Shown: positions 37,717-48,784, counted from the stretch's first letter. The stretch: DNA of 64,000 nucleotides from Legionella fairfieldensis ATCC 49588 (GCF_000621525.1 NZ_JHYC01000007.1:1-64000); one strand, 5' to 3'. The notes: generated from the letters alone by a model not told the origin. Numbers and translations are program-made.

Positions 37717-38799
37717 TTAACGAATAATCTGCTCTATGGTTGCTCCTCCCAGACACTGATTTTTATCATAAAATACAATATATTGTCCTGGTGTCACCGC
37801 CCGTTGTAAATTGGAAAACATGACATAATGCTGGTTGTTATCCGCTGGTGAGATAACGCAAGCCTGTTCAGGCTGGCGATAACGGGTTTTCGCATAACAA
37901 GTTAGAGGCAGGTTATTATTGTGATTTACCAACCAGTGAATCGAGCTACAGATAAGTCCTTGGGAATAAAGCAACGGATGATTTCCCTGGGCTATGATTA
38001 ATGTATTTGTGTTAATATCTTTATCAACCACATACCAAGGCTCTTCACTGGCATTTTTTTGCCCACCAATACCAAGCCCCTGACGTTGCCCCAGCGTATA
38101 ATACATCAGGCCATCATGCCGTCCTAAGAGCTCACCACTGCTGCTTTTGATATCGCCTGGTTTTGCTAAAATAAATTCTTTTAAAAAGCTTTTAAAACGT
38201 TTTTCACCGATAAAACAGATTCCAGTTGAATCTTTTTTATTATGAGTAACCAAACCTGCCTGTTTAGCAAACCCTCTTATCTCTGCTTTATGATAATCTC
38301 CGACTGGAAATAGCGTTTTTGCCAGGGCGGCTGGTTCAACGGCATGAAGAAAATAGGTTTGGTCCTTGTCTCTGTCTTTTGCTTTGAATAATTCACCGCG
38401 TCCATTATTATGCCGCACTTTAGCATAATGACCTGTAGCTATATAATCGGCTCCGAGCTTTAATGCATGATTTAAAAAAGCATTGAATTTTATTTCCTTA
38501 TTACAGAGAACATCAGGATTAGGGGTGCGCCCATGTTCATATTCTGTAAGAAAATAAGCAAAAACCCGATCCCAGTATTCCTTGGAAAAATTTACACTAT
38601 GAAGAGGGATACGCAATTGCGTGCAAACCGCTTGCGCATCGGCTAAATCCTCTGCCGCCGCACAATAATTTTCTGTATCGTCCTGTTCCCAGTTTTTCAT
38701 AAACAGCCCTTCGACCTGATAGCCAGCTTCCTTTAGTAACCAGGCTGCTACGGAAGAATCGACACCACCAGACATACCTACAATAACTTTGGCTTTCAC
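37717..38799 (-). CDS. mnmA: tRNA-specific 2-thiouridylase MnmA
   Basis: MnmA makes the 2-thio group of U34 in tRNA for Lys, Glu and Gln. The PP-loop is [18 protein letters not shown]. The two catalytic Cys lie in [14 protein letters not shown] and [14 protein letters not shown]. Typical segments [12 protein letters not shown] and [11 protein letters not shown] follow. The start codon is GTG at 38799, supported by the family N-terminus beginning right there ([11 protein letters not shown]). Length is 360 residues. The gene is divergent from the fatty-acid operon. Confidence 0.96.
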   Translation of the reverse strand: MKAKVIVGMSGGVDSSVAAWLLKEAGYQVEGLFMKNWEQDDTENYCAAAEDLADAQAVCTQLRIPLHSVNFSKEYWDRVFAYFLTEYEHGRTPNPDVLCNKEIKFNAFLNHALKLGADYIATGHYAKVRHNNGRGELFKAKDRDKDQTYFLHAVEPAALAKTLFPVGDYHKAEIRGFAKQAGLVTHNKKDSTGICFIGEKRFKSFLKEFILAKPGDIKSSSGELLGRHDGLMYYTLGQRQGLGIGGQKNASEEPWYVVDKDINTNTLIIAQGNHPLLYSQGLICSSIHWLVNHNNNLPLTCYAKTRYRQPEQACVISPADNNQHYVMFSNLQRAVTPGQYIVFYDKNQCLGGATIEQIIR

Positions 38800-38949
38800 A
38801 ACCCACCAGTATGTATAAAAAAAATTCTATTTTACGTTAGAATAGGGGTATTTTAAAATGAATTTTGCTATTATATGCATGGAAATTTAATTCTTTATTA
38901 AAAAATACAGGTTTTTCCTGTTGTAAAGTTGGTCAATGACGGAATACTG

Positions 38950-39378
38950 ATGTTAATTAATTTTAAAACGCGTGCGGCAAAAACAGAGCAACAAAATTTT
39001 GTAATCGAAATCAAGGAAAGATTACCGGAGTATATTAACATACCCTGTACCGTTCAAGGACATTTTGGACTTGAATCAGTTGATAATTATTGCGTGATGG
39101 CCTTGACTGTTAATGCGGAGCTTATTATTACTTGTCAACGTTGCCTTAATGAATTTAATTATAATTATAATAGTCTTACAGAGTTGGCTCTTTGTCCCTC
39201 AGAGGAAATCGCGGAAAAATTAATGGAACGCTATGAATGTATTGTCCCGCAAGGTAACCAGGTTGATTTAAAGGAGTTATTAACGGACGAATTATATCTT
39301 TACGCGCCCAAATTTCACCTTGAACGAAGCGATTGTAATGAAGAAATGAAGAAATTTATTCGCCTGGAAGCAGAATAA
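38950..39378 (+). CDS. yceD: YceD (DUF177) family protein
   Basis: This is a small conserved protein next to rpmF in most proteobacteria, thought to act in 23S rRNA or 50S metabolism. It shows the DUF177 core: [17 protein letters not shown], a CQRCLNEF turn with two Cys, and [20 protein letters not shown] near the end. The ATG at 38950 has GGA six bases upstream; the longest frame starts with TTG at 38929. Length is 142 residues. It opens the rpmF-plsX-fab operon. Confidence 0.9.
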   Translation: MLINFKTRAAKTEQQNFVIEIKERLPEYINIPCTVQGHFGLESVDNYCVMALTVNAELIITCQRCLNEFNYNYNSLTELALCPSEEIAEKLMERYECIVPQGNQVDLKELLTDELYLYAPKFHLERSDCNEEMKKFIRLEAE

Positions 39379-39469
39379 AACGCAGAAATTAGTGAGTAAC
39401 ACTTGGATTACCGTGAAAAAATCGGTAATATTCCGCCCCAATGAATGCAAATTGTTTAGGAGTAATACA

Positions 39470-39667
39470 ATGGCCGTACAACAAAATAAAAAATCACGCT
39501 CCAGACGTGATATGCGTCGTTCTCACGATGCTTTGACTGGACCTACTTTATCCATTGATCCAACGACAGGTGAAACACATCGCCGTCATCATATTACCGA
39601 AGATGGTTATTATCGCGGTCGTAAGATTTTGGAAACAGGTAACGTTTACGAAGATAAAGACGAGTAA
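39470..39667 (+). CDS. rpmF: 50S ribosomal protein L32
   Basis: L32 is a small ribosomal protein. The N-terminus [20 protein letters not shown] is the family signature, and the rest ([20 protein letters not shown]) is also typical. The real start is the ATG at 39470, with TAGGAGT upstream. The frame is open 26 codons further, but that part is not protein-like. Length is 65 residues. No zinc Cys pairs, which is normal for this branch. Confidence 0.97.
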   Translation: MAVQQNKKSRSRRDMRRSHDALTGPTLSIDPTTGETHRRHHITEDGYYRGRKILETGNVYEDKDE

Positions 39668-39672
39668 TCTAC

Positions 39673-40701
39673 TTGAAACATATTACCATTGCTATTGATG
39701 CGATGGGTGGGGATCACGGTTTGCAAATTGTGATTCCTGCTTGTGTTCGTGCTGCACGGAAAAATCCGGACTTGAGGTTACTGTTAGTCGGTGATCAGCA
39801 GCAGGTGAACGCGCATCTTAAAACATTTGACGTATCGGATAATAATCAATTTTCCGTGATACATGCTTCAGAAGTCGTTGCTATGGATGAGTTACCGTCG
39901 CATGCGATGCGTAATAAAAAAGACTCTTCCATGCGTGTGGCCATCAATCTGGTTAAAGAGGGTCGAGCGCAGGCTTGTGTCAGTGCGGGTAATACCGGTG
40001 CACTTATGGCTACGGCTCGTTTTGTATTAAAGACTTTGCCAGGTATCGATCGCCCGGCTATTATTGCCGAATTGCCTACAATGCAGGGTAAAACAAGGGT
40101 TATTGATCTCGGTGCAAATGTAGATTCCTGTGCTGAATACCTTTTTCAGTTTGCAATTATGGGTTCAGCCTTAATTCAGGCGGTTGATAAAAAAGACAAA
40201 CCTAAAATTGCTTTGTTGAATATTGGTGTCGAAGAGATTAAAGGGAATGATCAAGTTAAACGTACCGCTCATATGCTCGCTGAATGCAGCTTAACCAATT
40301 ATGTAGGTTACGTGGAAGGGGATCATTTTTATTCTGGCGATGTTGATCTTGTTGTTTGTGACGGTTTTGTGGGAAATGTTGCTTTAAAAGCCAGCGAAGG
40401 GCTGGCGAAGCTTATGCTTTCCGTACTAAAAGAATCATTTTCACGTAATATATTGGCCAGGATCGCCGGTTTTTTCGCGCTCCCTGCTTTGGGTTATTTA
40501 AAGAAACGGATGGATCCTGCGCGGTACAATGGTGCCAGTTTACTGGGTTTAAATGGTATCGTGGTCAAAAGCCATGGAGGAGCGAGTGAACTTGCTTTTC
40601 AGTATGCTATTGAAGAAGCCATGTCCCAAGTGAGGAATAATGTTGTTGATTTAGTGCGTGATCAGATTACCGAGTTTATAAATCAAGGTTTGTTGCTATG
40701 A
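39673..40701 (+). CDS. plsX: Phosphate acyltransferase PlsX
   Basis: PlsX turns acyl-ACP into acyl phosphate for phospholipid synthesis. Landmarks are [13 protein letters not shown] at the N-terminus, [20 protein letters not shown], and [20 protein letters not shown] near the C-terminus. The start codon is TTG at 39673; the family begins at this point and no ATG is nearby. It starts five bases after rpmF. Length is 342 residues. It overlaps fabH by four bases. Confidence 0.95.
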   Translation: MKHITIAIDAMGGDHGLQIVIPACVRAARKNPDLRLLLVGDQQQVNAHLKTFDVSDNNQFSVIHASEVVAMDELPSHAMRNKKDSSMRVAINLVKEGRAQACVSAGNTGALMATARFVLKTLPGIDRPAIIAELPTMQGKTRVIDLGANVDSCAEYLFQFAIMGSALIQAVDKKDKPKIALLNIGVEEIKGNDQVKRTAHMLAECSLTNYVGYVEGDHFYSGDVDLVVCDGFVGNVALKASEGLAKLMLSVLKESFSRNILARIAGFFALPALGYLKKRMDPARYNGASLLGLNGIVVKSHGGASELAFQYAIEEAMSQVRNNVVDLVRDQITEFINQGLLL

Positions 40702-41651
40702 AAAACGCTGTTATTAATGGAACAGGCAGTTACTTACCGGAGCAGGTTGTTACTAATCAGGATCTTGAATCCAGATTGGACACCAGTCACGAGTGGATCT
40801 TGACAAGAACGGGTATTAGTAGCAGGCATATTGCCTCAGAAAAGGAAACAACCTCTTTTATGGCTTGTGAAGCTGCCAGGCGCGCACTGGCAGCATCAAC
40901 AATTAATGCGGAAGAGATTGATCTCATTCTGGTAGCTACCTGTACACCCAATTATTTTTTTCCAGGTATTGCATGCCATGTTCAAAAAGCACTAAATATA
41001 GTGCGTCCGATACCGGCTTTTGATATTAGCGCTGCCTGTAGCGGTTTTGTTTATGCCATGGATATTGCCAAACAATATATCAACGCAGGGAGTGCGAAAC
41101 ATATTTTAGTTATTGGCAGTGAAAGTATGTCTCGTGCTGTCGATTGGACTGATCGCTCTACTTGTATTTTATTTGGTGATGGTGCCGGTGCAGTTGTTTT
41201 AAGTGCAAGTGAGGAACCTGGTATTTTGGCCAGCAAGCTCCATGCATTACATGATGAAGATACTTTACTTAGTTATCCTAATTATTCTAATGAGGAGCAG
41301 AAGGCGTTCATTGAAATGCGGGGCAATGAAGTATTTAAACTCGCTGTTAATATAATGGGCGATGTTGTTGACGAAGTGTTACAGGCTTGCGATTTACAAA
41401 AAGCCGATATTAACTGGTTAATTCCACATCAAGCGAACATTCGAATTATTCAGGCAATTGCCAAAAAATTGTCCTTACCTATGTCACAGGTTATTGTGAC
41501 CATTGAAAATCAGGGCAATACCTCGGCAGCATCAATCCCTTTAGCTCTGGATTATTCTATCCGTGAAAATCGTATTAAACGAGGTGATTTATTGCTCTTG
41601 GAATCCTTTGGGGGGGGAATGACGTGGGGAGCTATCATAGTACGCTATTAG
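40698..41651 (+). CDS. fabH: 3-oxoacyl-ACP synthase III FabH
   Basis: FabH condenses acetyl-CoA with malonyl-ACP and starts fatty-acid elongation. The catalytic triad is visible: Cys in [13 protein letters not shown] (about residue 112), His in [11 protein letters not shown], and Asn in [15 protein letters not shown]. The N-terminus [18 protein letters not shown] and [15 protein letters not shown] are typical. Length is 317 residues. The ATG overlaps the plsX stop in ATGA, indicating coupled translation. Confidence 0.96.
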   Translation: MKNAVINGTGSYLPEQVVTNQDLESRLDTSHEWILTRTGISSRHIASEKETTSFMACEAARRALAASTINAEEIDLILVATCTPNYFFPGIACHVQKALNIVRPIPAFDISAACSGFVYAMDIAKQYINAGSAKHILVIGSESMSRAVDWTDRSTCILFGDGAGAVVLSASEEPGILASKLHALHDEDTLLSYPNYSNEEQKAFIEMRGNEVFKLAVNIMGDVVDEVLQACDLQKADINWLIPHQANIRIIQAIAKKLSLPMSQVIVTIENQGNTSAASIPLALDYSIRENRIKRGDLLLLESFGGGMTWGAIIVRY

Positions 41652-41677
41652 CTTAATTATGTCGGAGTTTATTATTT

Positions 41678-42643
41678 ATGAATAAGGTAGCTTTTATATT
41701 TCCTGGCCAGGGTTCTCAATCTGTGGGTATGCTCTCAGAGCTTGCGGAATCTTTTCCTCTCATTAAAGATCACTTTGCCCTTGTTTCTGATCGTATAGGT
41801 TATGATCTATGGGCGTTAGTACAGAAAGGACCGGAAGATAAACTGAATCAAACCGAGCACACGCAGGCTGCAATGCTTACCGCCGATGTTGCACTGTTCA
41901 ATCTGCTGAAAAAATCAGGGGCAGGGCGTGTGCAAATGATGGCGGGTCATAGCCTTGGGGAATATGCTGCTCTGGTTTGCGCTGGTGCGATCAGTTTGGC
42001 TGATGCGGCTGAACTGGTCACAACGCGCGGTCAACTTATGCAAAGTAGCGTGCCTTTAGGTCAGGGAGCGATGGCTGCTATAGTGGGATTGACCGATGAG
42101 CAGGTGCAAATTATCTGTGATGAAGTAAGCAATCTTGATCAACAGGTAAGCCCTGCTAACTACAATGCGATAGGGCAAATTGTAATTGCTGGCCATACCG
42201 GAGCAGTTGAGCGTGCTGTGGCGCTTGCTGAAATAAAAGAAGCTCGCATGGCAAAAATAATTCCAGTGAGCGTTCCCTGTCATTGTGCTTTATTAAGTGA
42301 GGCGGCGCAGGCTTTTGAGGAACATCTTGCCAGGGCAAATTTTAAAGTACCTGATGTCCCTGTAATTTCTAATGTTGATTTAAGTATTTATAATTCACCT
42401 GAGCATATACGTGTTCTTCTTAAAGAACAGCTTTATCGACCTGTAAGATGGGTTGAAACGATTCAACTTATGAAAAAAGAAGGTATTGATCTTCTTGTTG
42501 AATGTGGACCTGGAAGGGTATTAACCGGTTTGGTAAAACGCATAGAGCGCACTTTATCAGTGATTAGCATGAATGATAAAACCAGCCTCAATCTGGTTTT
42601 AGCTGAGTTGGGTGTGGAAAAAATTGTTAATGAGGATTTCTAA
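41678..42643 (+). CDS. fabD: Malonyl-CoA:ACP transacylase FabD
   Basis: FabD moves malonyl from CoA to acyl carrier protein. The active Ser lies in MAGHSLGEYAALVCAG, with FIFPGQGSQSVGML at the start and the His and Arg site around VSVPCHCALLSEAA. Length is 321 residues. The stop overlaps the fabG start in TAATG. GGAG lies ten bases before the ATG. Confidence 0.96.
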   Translation: MNKVAFIFPGQGSQSVGMLSELAESFPLIKDHFALVSDRIGYDLWALVQKGPEDKLNQTEHTQAAMLTADVALFNLLKKSGAGRVQMMAGHSLGEYAALVCAGAISLADAAELVTTRGQLMQSSVPLGQGAMAAIVGLTDEQVQIICDEVSNLDQQVSPANYNAIGQIVIAGHTGAVERAVALAEIKEARMAKIIPVSVPCHCALLSEAAQAFEEHLARANFKVPDVPVISNVDLSIYNSPEHIRVLLKEQLYRPVRWVETIQLMKKEGIDLLVECGPGRVLTGLVKRIERTLSVISMNDKTSLNLVLAELGVEKIVNEDF

Positions 42644-43389
42644 TGACAAGTTTACAAGGCCAAATTGCATTGGTTAGTGGTGCAAGCAGAGGAATTGGCA
42701 GAGCTATCGCTTTTAATTTGGCCCAAAAAGGGGCCTATGTTATTGGAACGGCTACCACTGATGATGGTGCAAAGGCTATTTCCAATTTATTTGCACAGGA
42801 ACAGGTATCCGGGGAAGGTGTTTTACTCGATGTTACCAATAAGGAAAGTGTTGAAAATTTAATAGCACAGCTCTCTGAGAGCAATAAATTACCTTCTATA
42901 CTGGTTAATAATGCGGGTATTACCTGTGATAATTTATTACTTAGAATGGATGAAGATGAATGGTATAAAGTGATTGAAACGAATTTAAATGCAATCTTCA
43001 GATTATCCAAAGCTTGCCTTAAACATATGTTTCGTGCACGACGAGGTCGTATAATCAATGTGGGTTCCGTGGTAGGTTCTAGCGGTAATCCTGGTCAGGC
43101 CAATTATACTGCCGCTAAGGCTGGTGTGGTTGGTTTTACAAAATCGTTAGCGCAGGAAATTGCCAGTCGGGGTATTACTGTAAATGTAGTTTCTCCGGGA
43201 TTTATTGATACGGACATGACCGGCGCTTTACCTGATATAGTAAAAGAGGAAATGTTAAAACGCATACCCATGAGGCGTTTTGGTTGTGTAAAAGATGTTG
43301 CTGAGGTGGTTGCTTTTTTAGCGTCTGATAGTGCAAATTATATAACAGGTGAAACCATTCACGTAAATGGTGGCATGTATATGAATTAA
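42643..43389 (+). CDS. fabG: 3-oxoacyl-ACP reductase FabG
   Basis: This is an NADPH-dependent reductase of the fatty-acid cycle, short-chain dehydrogenase fold. The cofactor loop is LVSGASRGIGRAIAFNLA. The NAG motif is ILVNNAGITCDNLL. The catalytic Ser, Tyr and Lys lie in GSVVGSSGNPGQANYTAAKA. The end has ITGETIHVNGGMYMN. Length is 248 residues. Confidence 0.97.
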   Translation: MTSLQGQIALVSGASRGIGRAIAFNLAQKGAYVIGTATTDDGAKAISNLFAQEQVSGEGVLLDVTNKESVENLIAQLSESNKLPSILVNNAGITCDNLLLRMDEDEWYKVIETNLNAIFRLSKACLKHMFRARRGRIINVGSVVGSSGNPGQANYTAAKAGVVGFTKSLAQEIASRGITVNVVSPGFIDTDMTGALPDIVKEEMLKRIPMRRFGCVKDVAEVVAFLASDSANYITGETIHVNGGMYMN

Positions 43390-43460
43390 ATGGCTTGCGT
43401 TCTTTGAATAATTGAATAAACTAGCCAACATAAATTTTTTAATCAAGAGGAATACAAGTT

Positions 43461-43709
43461 ATGAGTACAGTTAAAGAACGAGTTCGCAAAATTGTTGCAG
43501 AGCAATTAGGTGTCAATGAAGAGGAATTGAAAGATAATGCCTCCTTCGTTGATGACTTGGGCGCAGACTCGCTGGATACTGTTGAATTGGTAATGGCTTT
43601 GGAAGAAGAGTTTGAAACTGAAATCCCTGATGAGAAAGCAGAAAAAATTACCACCATTCAAGAAGCGATCGACTATATTGAATCAAATCTTAATAAAGAA
43701 GAAGCCTGA
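43461..43709 (+). CDS. acpP: Acyl carrier protein
   Basis: AcpP carries growing acyl chains on phosphopantetheine. The modified Ser is in [20 protein letters not shown]. The protein is acidic and helical, 82 residues, with the common start [28 protein letters not shown] ribosome binding site is present. Seventy-one bases separate it from fabG, enough for an extra promoter, as is usual for this highly expressed gene; none was pinned down. Confidence 0.97.
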   Translation: MSTVKERVRKIVAEQLGVNEEELKDNASFVDDLGADSLDTVELVMALEEEFETEIPDEKAEKITTIQEAIDYIESNLNKEEA

Positions 43710-43730
43710 TAGAGCTTTGAGGAGTATTCT

Positions 43731-44969
43731 TTGAGTAAGCGGCGTGTTGTTGTTACTGGCATGGGTATGGTTACTCCTGTTGGTCTGAATGTAGAACAAA
43801 CCTGGCACAATATTTTAGAAGGTAAAAGTGGTGTAAGTCTGGTTGAAGGCTTTGACACAACAGATTACCCGACTAAAATTTGGGCTAAGGTTAAAAATTT
43901 CAACATTGAAGAGCACGTTCCGCTTAAAGATGCTCGAAAAATGGATATGTTTACACAATATGGAGTCGTGGCTGCCGAAGAAGCGTTGGCTAATTCAGGA
44001 CTGGTAATTAATGAATCACTTTCCTGTCGTGCGGGTGTAGCGGTAGGTGCGGGCATTGGTGGCATTGAGACCATTACCAATAATCAGGACAAACTGGTTG
44101 CTGGAGGCCCGCGAAAAGTATCGCCATTTTTTATTCCTGCTGGAATTATTAATATGGTAGCTGGACAAATTTCGATTAAACACCAGTTAAAAGGTCCTAA
44201 TATTTCTGTAGTTACTGCTTGCACAACCGGTACTCATAATATTGGTTTGGCAGGACGAATGATTGCATACGGTGATGCCGATGTAATGGTTTGTGGAGGG
44301 GCAGAAATGACATTGACTCCTTTGTGTCTTGCCGGTTTTTCTGCTGTACGATCCTTATCAAAGCGCAACGATGCTCCTGAAAAAGCATCAAGACCCTGGG
44401 ATAAAGATCGGGACGGTTTTGTTATGGGTGAGGGTGCAGGTATTCTGGTATTGGAAGACTATGAACATGCCAAAGCCCGTGGAGCAAAAATTTACGCAGA
44501 GTTGGTTGGATTTGGTATGTCAGGTGATGCTTATCATATCACAGCTCCGGACGAAGATGCTGATGGAGCGTCACGCGCCATGATGGCTGCCATTAATGAT
44601 GCTGGTCTTACTCCTGATGCAGTGGATTACATCAATGCACACGGCACGTCTACTTACCTTAATGATATGAATGAAACAAAAGCAGTGAAGCGTATTTTCA
44701 AAGAACATGCTTATAAGCTGGCAATTAGCTCGACTAAATCCATGACAGGCCACTTATTGGGAGCCGCGGGTGCTGTTGAAGCTATTTTTAGCATTCTCGC
44801 AATCAGAGATCAGATAGCGCCGCCTACTATTAATCTCGACAATCCCGATGAAGGCTGTGATTTGAATTATGTAGCACATAAACCCCAGCAACGCCAAATT
44901 GATTATGTGTTAAGTAATTCACTGGGTTTCGGGGGTACTAATGGAAGTTTATTGTTTAAGCGTGTTTAA
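43731..44969 (+). CDS. fabF: 3-oxoacyl-ACP synthase II FabF
   Basis: FabF elongates acyl chains, including unsaturated ones. Catalytic residues are Cys in [16 protein letters not shown] (about residue 163), the first His in [14 protein letters not shown], and the second His in [20 protein letters not shown]. The start codon is TTG with GAGGAG upstream; the family N-terminus [17 protein letters not shown] lies directly behind it. Length is 412 residues. The next gene starts right after the stop. Confidence 0.96.
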   Translation: MSKRRVVVTGMGMVTPVGLNVEQTWHNILEGKSGVSLVEGFDTTDYPTKIWAKVKNFNIEEHVPLKDARKMDMFTQYGVVAAEEALANSGLVINESLSCRAGVAVGAGIGGIETITNNQDKLVAGGPRKVSPFFIPAGIINMVAGQISIKHQLKGPNISVVTACTTGTHNIGLAGRMIAYGDADVMVCGGAEMTLTPLCLAGFSAVRSLSKRNDAPEKASRPWDKDRDGFVMGEGAGILVLEDYEHAKARGAKIYAELVGFGMSGDAYHITAPDEDADGASRAMMAAINDAGLTPDAVDYINAHGTSTYLNDMNETKAVKRIFKEHAYKLAISSTKSMTGHLLGAAGAVEAIFSILAIRDQIAPPTINLDNPDEGCDLNYVAHKPQQRQIDYVLSNSLGFGGTNGSLLFKRV

Positions 44970-45968
44970 ATGCAGAGGCAATGGATTAAGCTTTTTTTAC
45001 TCAGTTGTCTGATAGCCGTTTCAGGGTTGTTTTTAGTAATTGGTTATAAGATTTACGATACCTTAACCAGACCGATGCTAGCCCAGACCAGTGCACCTGT
45101 TATAATTGTCGTTGATAAAAATACTTCAGCGTCTGTTTTCGTCCATAGGTTGAAAAAAAAGCAATTGATTCGCTCCAGTCGTTTATTACTTACTATTATC
45201 AGACTGGAAGGGATAGCCAATCGTCTAAAAGCCGGTATTTATCAAATTGTACCAGGTCAATCAGTTGCTGAGTTTCTTGATCAGGTGGTAAAAGGGAAAG
45301 TACTGGTAGAGTCTTTTCGTATTATCGAAGGGACTACTCTAAACCAGATAGTAGCCGATCTGAAACAGGCTCCTTTTTTAAAATATAACGCTACCGATTG
45401 GCAATTTATTACAGACAAATATCCAAACCCGGAAGGGTTATTATTAGCGGATACTTATAATTATAATGGAGGTAGCGATGCTAAACCTCTATTACAGCTT
45501 GCTCATCAAAAATTGGAACAGTTTCTCAATTATAGCTGGCAAAATAGAAATCCCGATTTACCCTATAAATCCTCTTATGAATTGCTTGTTGCAGCTTCCA
45601 TTTTGGAAAAAGAAACCTCTTTAAATGAAGAAAAAAGAATAATTGCCGGGGTAATTATTAACCGTATTAAAAAAAATATGCCTCTACAAATGGACCCAAC
45701 GGTTATTTATGCCCTTGGACCAAGTTATACAGGCAAATTAACTCACGAAAATATGAGTGTGGATTCCCCTTATAATACTTATCGCTATCGTGGTTTACCT
45801 CCAACGCCTATTGCTATGGTTGGAAAAGCAGCTATTGAAGCTGCTGCACATCCTTTAACAACAAATTATCTTTATTTTGTTGCTAAAGGAGATGGTTCTC
45901 ATCATTTTTCTGCCACTTATGAGGAACAAAGAGAAGCGATTACACGTTATCAAAAGGAGGGACTATGA
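44970..45968 (+). CDS. mltG: Endolytic transglycosylase MltG (YceG)
   Basis: MltG is an inner-membrane enzyme that cuts nascent glycan strands and so sets their length. It has a membrane helix at residues 6-25 (IKLFLLSCLIAVSGLFLVIG), a LysM-like part, and the catalytic Glu in LVAASILEKETSLNEEKRII. Then come GVIINRIKKNMPLQMDPTVI and NTYRYRGLPPTPIAMVGKAA. Length is 332 residues. It starts on the base after the fabF stop and overlaps tmk in ATGA. E. coli has pabC before it; here pabC is missing from this operon. Confidence 0.95.
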   Translation: MQRQWIKLFLLSCLIAVSGLFLVIGYKIYDTLTRPMLAQTSAPVIIVVDKNTSASVFVHRLKKKQLIRSSRLLLTIIRLEGIANRLKAGIYQIVPGQSVAEFLDQVVKGKVLVESFRIIEGTTLNQIVADLKQAPFLKYNATDWQFITDKYPNPEGLLLADTYNYNGGSDAKPLLQLAHQKLEQFLNYSWQNRNPDLPYKSSYELLVAASILEKETSLNEEKRIIAGVIINRIKKNMPLQMDPTVIYALGPSYTGKLTHENMSVDSPYNTYRYRGLPPTPIAMVGKAAIEAAAHPLTTNYLYFVAKGDGSHHFSATYEEQREAITRYQKEGL

Positions 45969-46609
45969 CAGTCAGGCGAGGACGCTTTATTGTTGTGGAA
46001 GGTCTTGAAGGGGCGGGTAAATCGACAGCAATACAAACCATTAAACAGTATCTCAGTGAATATACTCCCGAAGTTATAATAACACGCGAACCAGGCGGCA
46101 CACGTGTTGGGGAAGTTATTCGTACTTTGATCAAGGATAATATTGCAGAAGAAAGCCTTGATTACCGTGCTGAATTATTATTACTCTATGCAGCCAGAAT
46201 TCAGTTGGTTGAGCGAATTATTCGCCCTGCTCTGGATAGAGGTTGTTGGGTAATAGCGGATCGATTTGAATTATCTACTTTTGCTTATCAGGGCGGAGGC
46301 AGGCATCTGGATAAAAAAATACTTGCTGATTTATCACAATTTTGTTTACAGGATTTTAAACCGGATTTGATTCTTTTTTTAGATTTGAATCCAGAACAAG
46401 GGCTTCAGCGAGTACAAATAAGAGGTAAAAAAGATAGAATTGAACAAGAGTCTCTGGTTTTTTTCAAAGAAGTCTATGATAGTTATCATCAGTTGATTCG
46501 AACCATGGATAATGTAGTTTGTATTGATGCCAGCGAATCACTTCAAACGGTACAGAGATCGCTACTAATGGCACTGAAAGCGTTTCTTTCTAATCATCTA
46601 CTTACCTGA
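45965..46609 (+). CDS. tmk: Thymidylate kinase
   Basis: Tmk phosphorylates dTMP to dTDP. The P-loop is FIVVEGLEGAGKSTAIQTI. Then follow TREPGGTRVGEVIRTLI (the DRX/RxP-type dTMP site), WVIADRFELSTFAYQGGGR, and the DLNPEQGLQRVQIRGKKDRI lid. Length is 214 residues. GGAGG precedes the ATG. Confidence 0.96.
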   Translation: MTVRRGRFIVVEGLEGAGKSTAIQTIKQYLSEYTPEVIITREPGGTRVGEVIRTLIKDNIAEESLDYRAELLLLYAARIQLVERIIRPALDRGCWVIADRFELSTFAYQGGGRHLDKKILADLSQFCLQDFKPDLILFLDLNPEQGLQRVQIRGKKDRIEQESLVFFKEVYDSYHQLIRTMDNVVCIDASESLQTVQRSLLMALKAFLSNHLLT

Positions 46610-46613
46610 TATT

Positions 46614-47525
46614 ATGAAATCAAAACCCGCTTATCATTTATTATGGGAACGATTTCAAACGGTTATGGCAATGAATCGTTTACCCCATGCTTTGTTGCTA
46701 ACAGGGCCTTTTGCTGAGGATTTGCTCAATTTTTCTTACAAAATAGCGGAAGAATTATTTTGTCCCCAAGAGAAGATGGCTTGTGGACAGTGCAAATCCT
46801 GTCGATTAGTGCAAAAGAAAGAGCATCCTGATATCTACCTCATTGAGCCTGAGCAATCAGGCAGTATCATCAAAATCGATCAAATCCGTGATTTACATTT
46901 TATTGCTTTTACCTCTCCTCAATTGGCTAAAAGACGTATCATAATTATTCACCCTGCAGAAAAAATGAATGTTGCGGCTGCTAATGCTTTACTAAAGCTT
47001 CTTGAGGAGCCGCCTGTCAATGTCCTTTTTCTTTTACTTGCGGAGCAAATAAGTACTTTACCTGCAACAATTATCAGTCGTTGCCAACAGTGGCGCTTTC
47101 CAGGCGGAGACAGATTACAGGCGGATTATTTAACAACAGCAGAAGGGTATCCTGCCGAAAGTAGTAAAAAGATATTTTTTAATCACCTTTTTGAAATAGT
47201 ACAGGATTTGATGGCTCTTAAAACCAATGAATTATCGGTCTGTCGTCTGGCTCAAAAATGGTCTGCGTATGATCTTGGTAATTTATTATGGCTTCTTTAT
47301 TTGCTCACTTCTCAAATGATAGCTTATTGGTTAAGTGGTCGTCATTATGAAAAAGAATGGACAGAACAAGTCTATCGCTTGACCCGGCATTTTCAGCCAG
47401 TTAGCTTATTTAATCAGCTTGATCAGATCAATACAATAAATAAAAGAGTACAACAGAATATTAGTTTAAATCAGACATTGGTGTTGGAAAATTTGTTGCT
47501 TGGATATAAACTCGCTCCTAACTAA
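46614..47525 (+). CDS. holB: DNA polymerase III delta-prime subunit HolB
   Basis: HolB is a subunit of the clamp loader. The 303-residue AAA+-like protein has the zinc module with Cys in CPQEKMACGQCKSCRLV, KRRIIIIHPAEKMNVAAANA, LLKLLEEPPVNVLFLLL and TIISRCQQWRFP (the SRC motif). The P-loop is lost, as is normal for delta-prime. It starts four bases after tmk. Confidence 0.93.
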   Translation: MKSKPAYHLLWERFQTVMAMNRLPHALLLTGPFAEDLLNFSYKIAEELFCPQEKMACGQCKSCRLVQKKEHPDIYLIEPEQSGSIIKIDQIRDLHFIAFTSPQLAKRRIIIIHPAEKMNVAAANALLKLLEEPPVNVLFLLLAEQISTLPATIISRCQQWRFPGGDRLQADYLTTAEGYPAESSKKIFFNHLFEIVQDLMALKTNELSVCRLAQKWSAYDLGNLLWLLYLLTSQMIAYWLSGRHYEKEWTEQVYRLTRHFQPVSLFNQLDQINTINKRVQQNISLNQTLVLENLLLGYKLAPN

Positions 47526-47640
47526 TAATGGTTTCGAGTTTATAATACTCCTGTTATTTCACCAACCAGGTTTAATTCACCTTAGAACCTGCCCCATTTC
47601 ATGCTAAAATGAGATTAAATTACTTTAATATTTTTCTATC

Positions 47641-48438
47641 ATGCTTGTAGATTCTCATTGTCACCTTCAATCCATTGATTTGACCCATTTTGATAACAAT
47701 ATGAGCAATGTAATCGCTCAAGCGAGGGAGAATGATGTGCAGCATCTTCTTTCTGTTTGTGTTGAACTGGATGATTATCCAACCCTTCGCCAGCTTGCTG
47801 AAACGTATCCTTCAATCAGTATTTCTGTGGGTTTGCATCCAAATAGTGAAATTACGAAGGAACCTGATGTTTCCACGCTTATTGACTTGGCTAAACATCC
47901 AGCCTGTATTGCGATAGGTGAAACCGGGCTTGATTACTATCGTACAGAAACTGCAAAGATACAGGAACATCAGAGGGAACGTTTTCGTGCTCATATTCAG
48001 GCGGCTCTGGGGTCAGCAAAACCCTTAATTATTCATACTCGACAAGCTGCTGAAGATACGTTGTTATTAATGAAGGAGGAAAAAGCCTATGATATAGGTG
48101 GTGTAATGCATTGTTTTGCCGAAGATTGGGATATAGCACGACGTGCTTTAGATATGAATTTTTATATCTCTCTTTCTGGTATTGTTACGTTTAAAAATGC
48201 GGTTGCTCTACAGGAAGTTGCTAAAAAAATACCTGAAGATCGCCTTTTAATTGAAACAGACTCCCCTTATCTTGCCCCTGTACCTTATCGCGGTAAGCAA
48301 AATCATCCTGCTCTTGTTAAATATGTTGCAAAAGGCTTAAGTGAGTTGCGTCAAGTCAGTTTTGAGGAAATTGCTGAACAGACAACCACTAATTTTTATC
48401 GTTGTTTTAAAATAACAAAGCATTCTAACTCTTGCTAA
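47641..48438 (+). CDS. TatD family metal-dependent hydrolase (YcfH type)
   Basis: This is a TIM-barrel amidohydrolase that acts as a nuclease or D-aminoacyl hydrolase in other members. Metal-binding residues are visible in MLVDSHCHLQSID, IGETGLDYYRTETAK, LIIHTRQAAEDTLLLM, GGVMHCFAEDWDIA and ETDSPYLAPVPYRGKQNHP. Length is 265 residues. In E. coli ycfH follows holB; the same order here points to the YcfH branch. A 115-base spacer suggests its own promoter. Confidence 0.93.
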   Translation: MLVDSHCHLQSIDLTHFDNNMSNVIAQARENDVQHLLSVCVELDDYPTLRQLAETYPSISISVGLHPNSEITKEPDVSTLIDLAKHPACIAIGETGLDYYRTETAKIQEHQRERFRAHIQAALGSAKPLIIHTRQAAEDTLLLMKEEKAYDIGGVMHCFAEDWDIARRALDMNFYISLSGIVTFKNAVALQEVAKKIPEDRLLIETDSPYLAPVPYRGKQNHPALVKYVAKGLSELRQVSFEEIAEQTTTNFYRCFKITKHSNSC

Positions 48439-48632
48439 TCTTTGTATTTATTTCTTAAGCGTTTGAACCAATCAAGCAGATTTGTCCAGAAAGCGCTTAT
48501 TAACAGAATTAATGTAAAAAGAATAACGGCAATAACCATTTTAATAATGTCAAAATTAAGAGCATCGGGAGCAGCAAACCAGCCAGCAATGCTACCTGCG
48601 AGAGCGAGTAATATTCTTATAATCCATCCCAT
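48435..48632 (-). CDS. Small membrane protein, unknown
   Basis: The product has 65 residues and two hydrophobic helices (WIIRILLALAGSIAGWFAAP and KMVIAVILFTLILLISAFW), then a basic tail (FKRLRNKYKD). I use the ATG at 48632, with AGAGG five bases upstream; the frame is open eight codons further. It is convergent with the tatD-like gene and overlaps it by four bases. Family not recognised. Confidence 0.6.
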   Translation of the reverse strand: MGWIIRILLALAGSIAGWFAAPDALNFDIIKMVIAVILFTLILLISAFWTNLLDWFKRLRNKYKD

Positions 48633-48784
48633 AGATACCTCTCTTAATTTCAACATTTCGCATCCAACGTATCCAAAAACCGGTTTAAATTATTGGAAGC
48701 GACATTCAACAAAAATAAAAAATATTTCTTTTTTTAATTATTCAGCTTACTATGATTAAGGCTGAGTTTAATAAAAGGATTATT